Shown here: piece after piece, positions 14,344 to 14,771 of the stretch
How the letters are laid out: the number at the start of each line of letters is the position of its first letter
How positions within the stretch are numbered: position 1 is the stretch's first letter
Origin: Saprospiraceae bacterium
GTDB lineage: Bacteria; Bacteroidota; Bacteroidia; Chitinophagales; Saprospiraceae
Direction of reading: 5' to 3'
Assembly: GCA_016710585.1 (NCBI GenBank)
Contig: JADJVN010000040.1
Coordinates: forward strand, 1 to 14,771
Length of the DNA: 14,771 bases
The notes under the pieces: generated by a model
What the model was told of the DNA's origin: nothing
Database searches by the model: none
Seen by the model: only the letters and a program-made list of their open reading frames with translations
Position numbers and translations under genes: made by a program

Positions 14344-14771
14344 TTACATTGAGGTTCCAACAGTTTGATTGTCCCATGCTACGGACACTGTGGCAGAGCC
14401 TTGTCCAGCAGTGATGCGACCTCCTTGAATGGTCCAATTGTATGTAGCGCCTGTGACTTGTGCAGTGCTGTATGTATATGTGCCATCGGCACATACTTGT
14501 TGATTTCCTGTGATCACTGGTTGTGCAAGATCTGTACAGCAAGGGCTGTTTTTAAATAATGGCAACAAATCCCAATTCTCTATTACATTGCCATTACTAT
14601 CTTCTTTTTTGCCACCTATTATTTTTTGTACTGTTGGTTCATCTACGCAGAACCACTGTCGCATGATGGTATTATACACAGATCTAAAATCAAATTGTGA
14701 TGCCTGATTATTTGCTAGATCAAATGTTTTTGGATCATTAAATAACTGTGGATCTGGAATCGTAGGATTTT
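14344..14771 (-). CDS. C-terminal end of a DUF1501-like protein with a PKD-like domain (partial)
   Basis: Open from the right edge to TAA 14346-14344, with no start in the window. The first residues (FDLANNQASQFDFRSVYNTI, MRQWFCV) resemble the C-terminal segment of DUF1501 proteins, a family with an alkaline-phosphatase-like fold often exported in Bacteroidota. A PKD-like domain follows: PVITGNQQVCADGTYTYS, TGATYNWTIQGG, GQGSATVSVAWDNQTVGT. The expected end of such a domain (LNVKVSK) is present in the -1 frame, ending at TAA 14332-14330, so a one-base loss near GGAACCTC (about 14352-14358) is likely. The DUF1501 call rests on a short segment and is moderate. The PKD-like domain is clear. Confidence 0.6.
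   Translation of the reverse strand, partial: NPTIPDPQLFNDPKTFDLANNQASQFDFRSVYNTIMRQWFCVDEPTVQKIIGGKKEDSNGNVIENWDLLPLFKNSPCCTDLAQPVITGNQQVCADGTYTYSTAQVTGATYNWTIQGGRITAGQGSATVSVAWDNQTVGTSM

Noticed and set aside
14330..14542. Independent 70-codon minus-strand ORF
   Set aside because: It overlaps the PKD-like domain in another frame. Only its last codons (LNVKVSK) look real, as the shifted end of that domain.

Overview
The window looks like a Bacteroidota chromosome fragment, probably Saprospiraceae or a near relative. The support is type IX secretion (T9SS) sorting domains on secreted proteins, TAnnTTTG-type promoter elements, a GxxExxY-family remnant, low GC, and secreted FG-GAP/ASPIC and DUF1501-like proteins. 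Every gene I can support is on the minus strand, so transcription runs from the right edge to the left edge.

Left half (1-9434) is intact. A 1151-residue secreted protein with seven FG-GAP/VCBS repeats and an ASPIC/UnbV domain fills 1-3455 and is cut within its stop codon by the window edge. A 435-base gap (3456-3890) holds a degenerate tandem array of two alternating palindromes. Upstream lies a tight three-gene operon: a sigma-54 activator response regulator (9434-8088), a FIST-domain ligand sensor (8084-6951) and a soluble hybrid histidine kinase with PAS x3, HisKA, HATPase, REC and HPt (6938-3891). The gaps are 3 and 12 bases. The simplest reading is that FIST senses a small cytosolic ligand, the kinase relays phosphate through its own REC and HPt, and the response regulator switches on sigma-54 promoters. 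A sigma-54-like site lies just before the secreted protein gene.

Right half (9581-14771) is very different: AT-rich and crowded with broken genes. From right to left it holds the C-terminal end of a DUF1501-like protein with a PKD-like domain, a small Ig-like T9SS protein in frameshifted pieces, a GC-rich multi-hairpin element, an unrecognised ORF with an in-frame TGA, a frameshifted secreted protein of unknown family, a frameshifted lipoprotein, a heavily decayed GxxExxY gene, and a secreted esterase-like/TPR protein split by a one-base frameshift. At least seven reading-frame lesions fall in about 5 kb, against none in the 9.4 kb to the left. In three of them adding one A to a run of five A restores the frame. 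This is either a real pseudogene cluster or a stretch of poor consensus sequence, and reads would tell which.

I saw no rRNA, tRNA, CRISPR array, intact insertion sequence or intact mobile-element gene.
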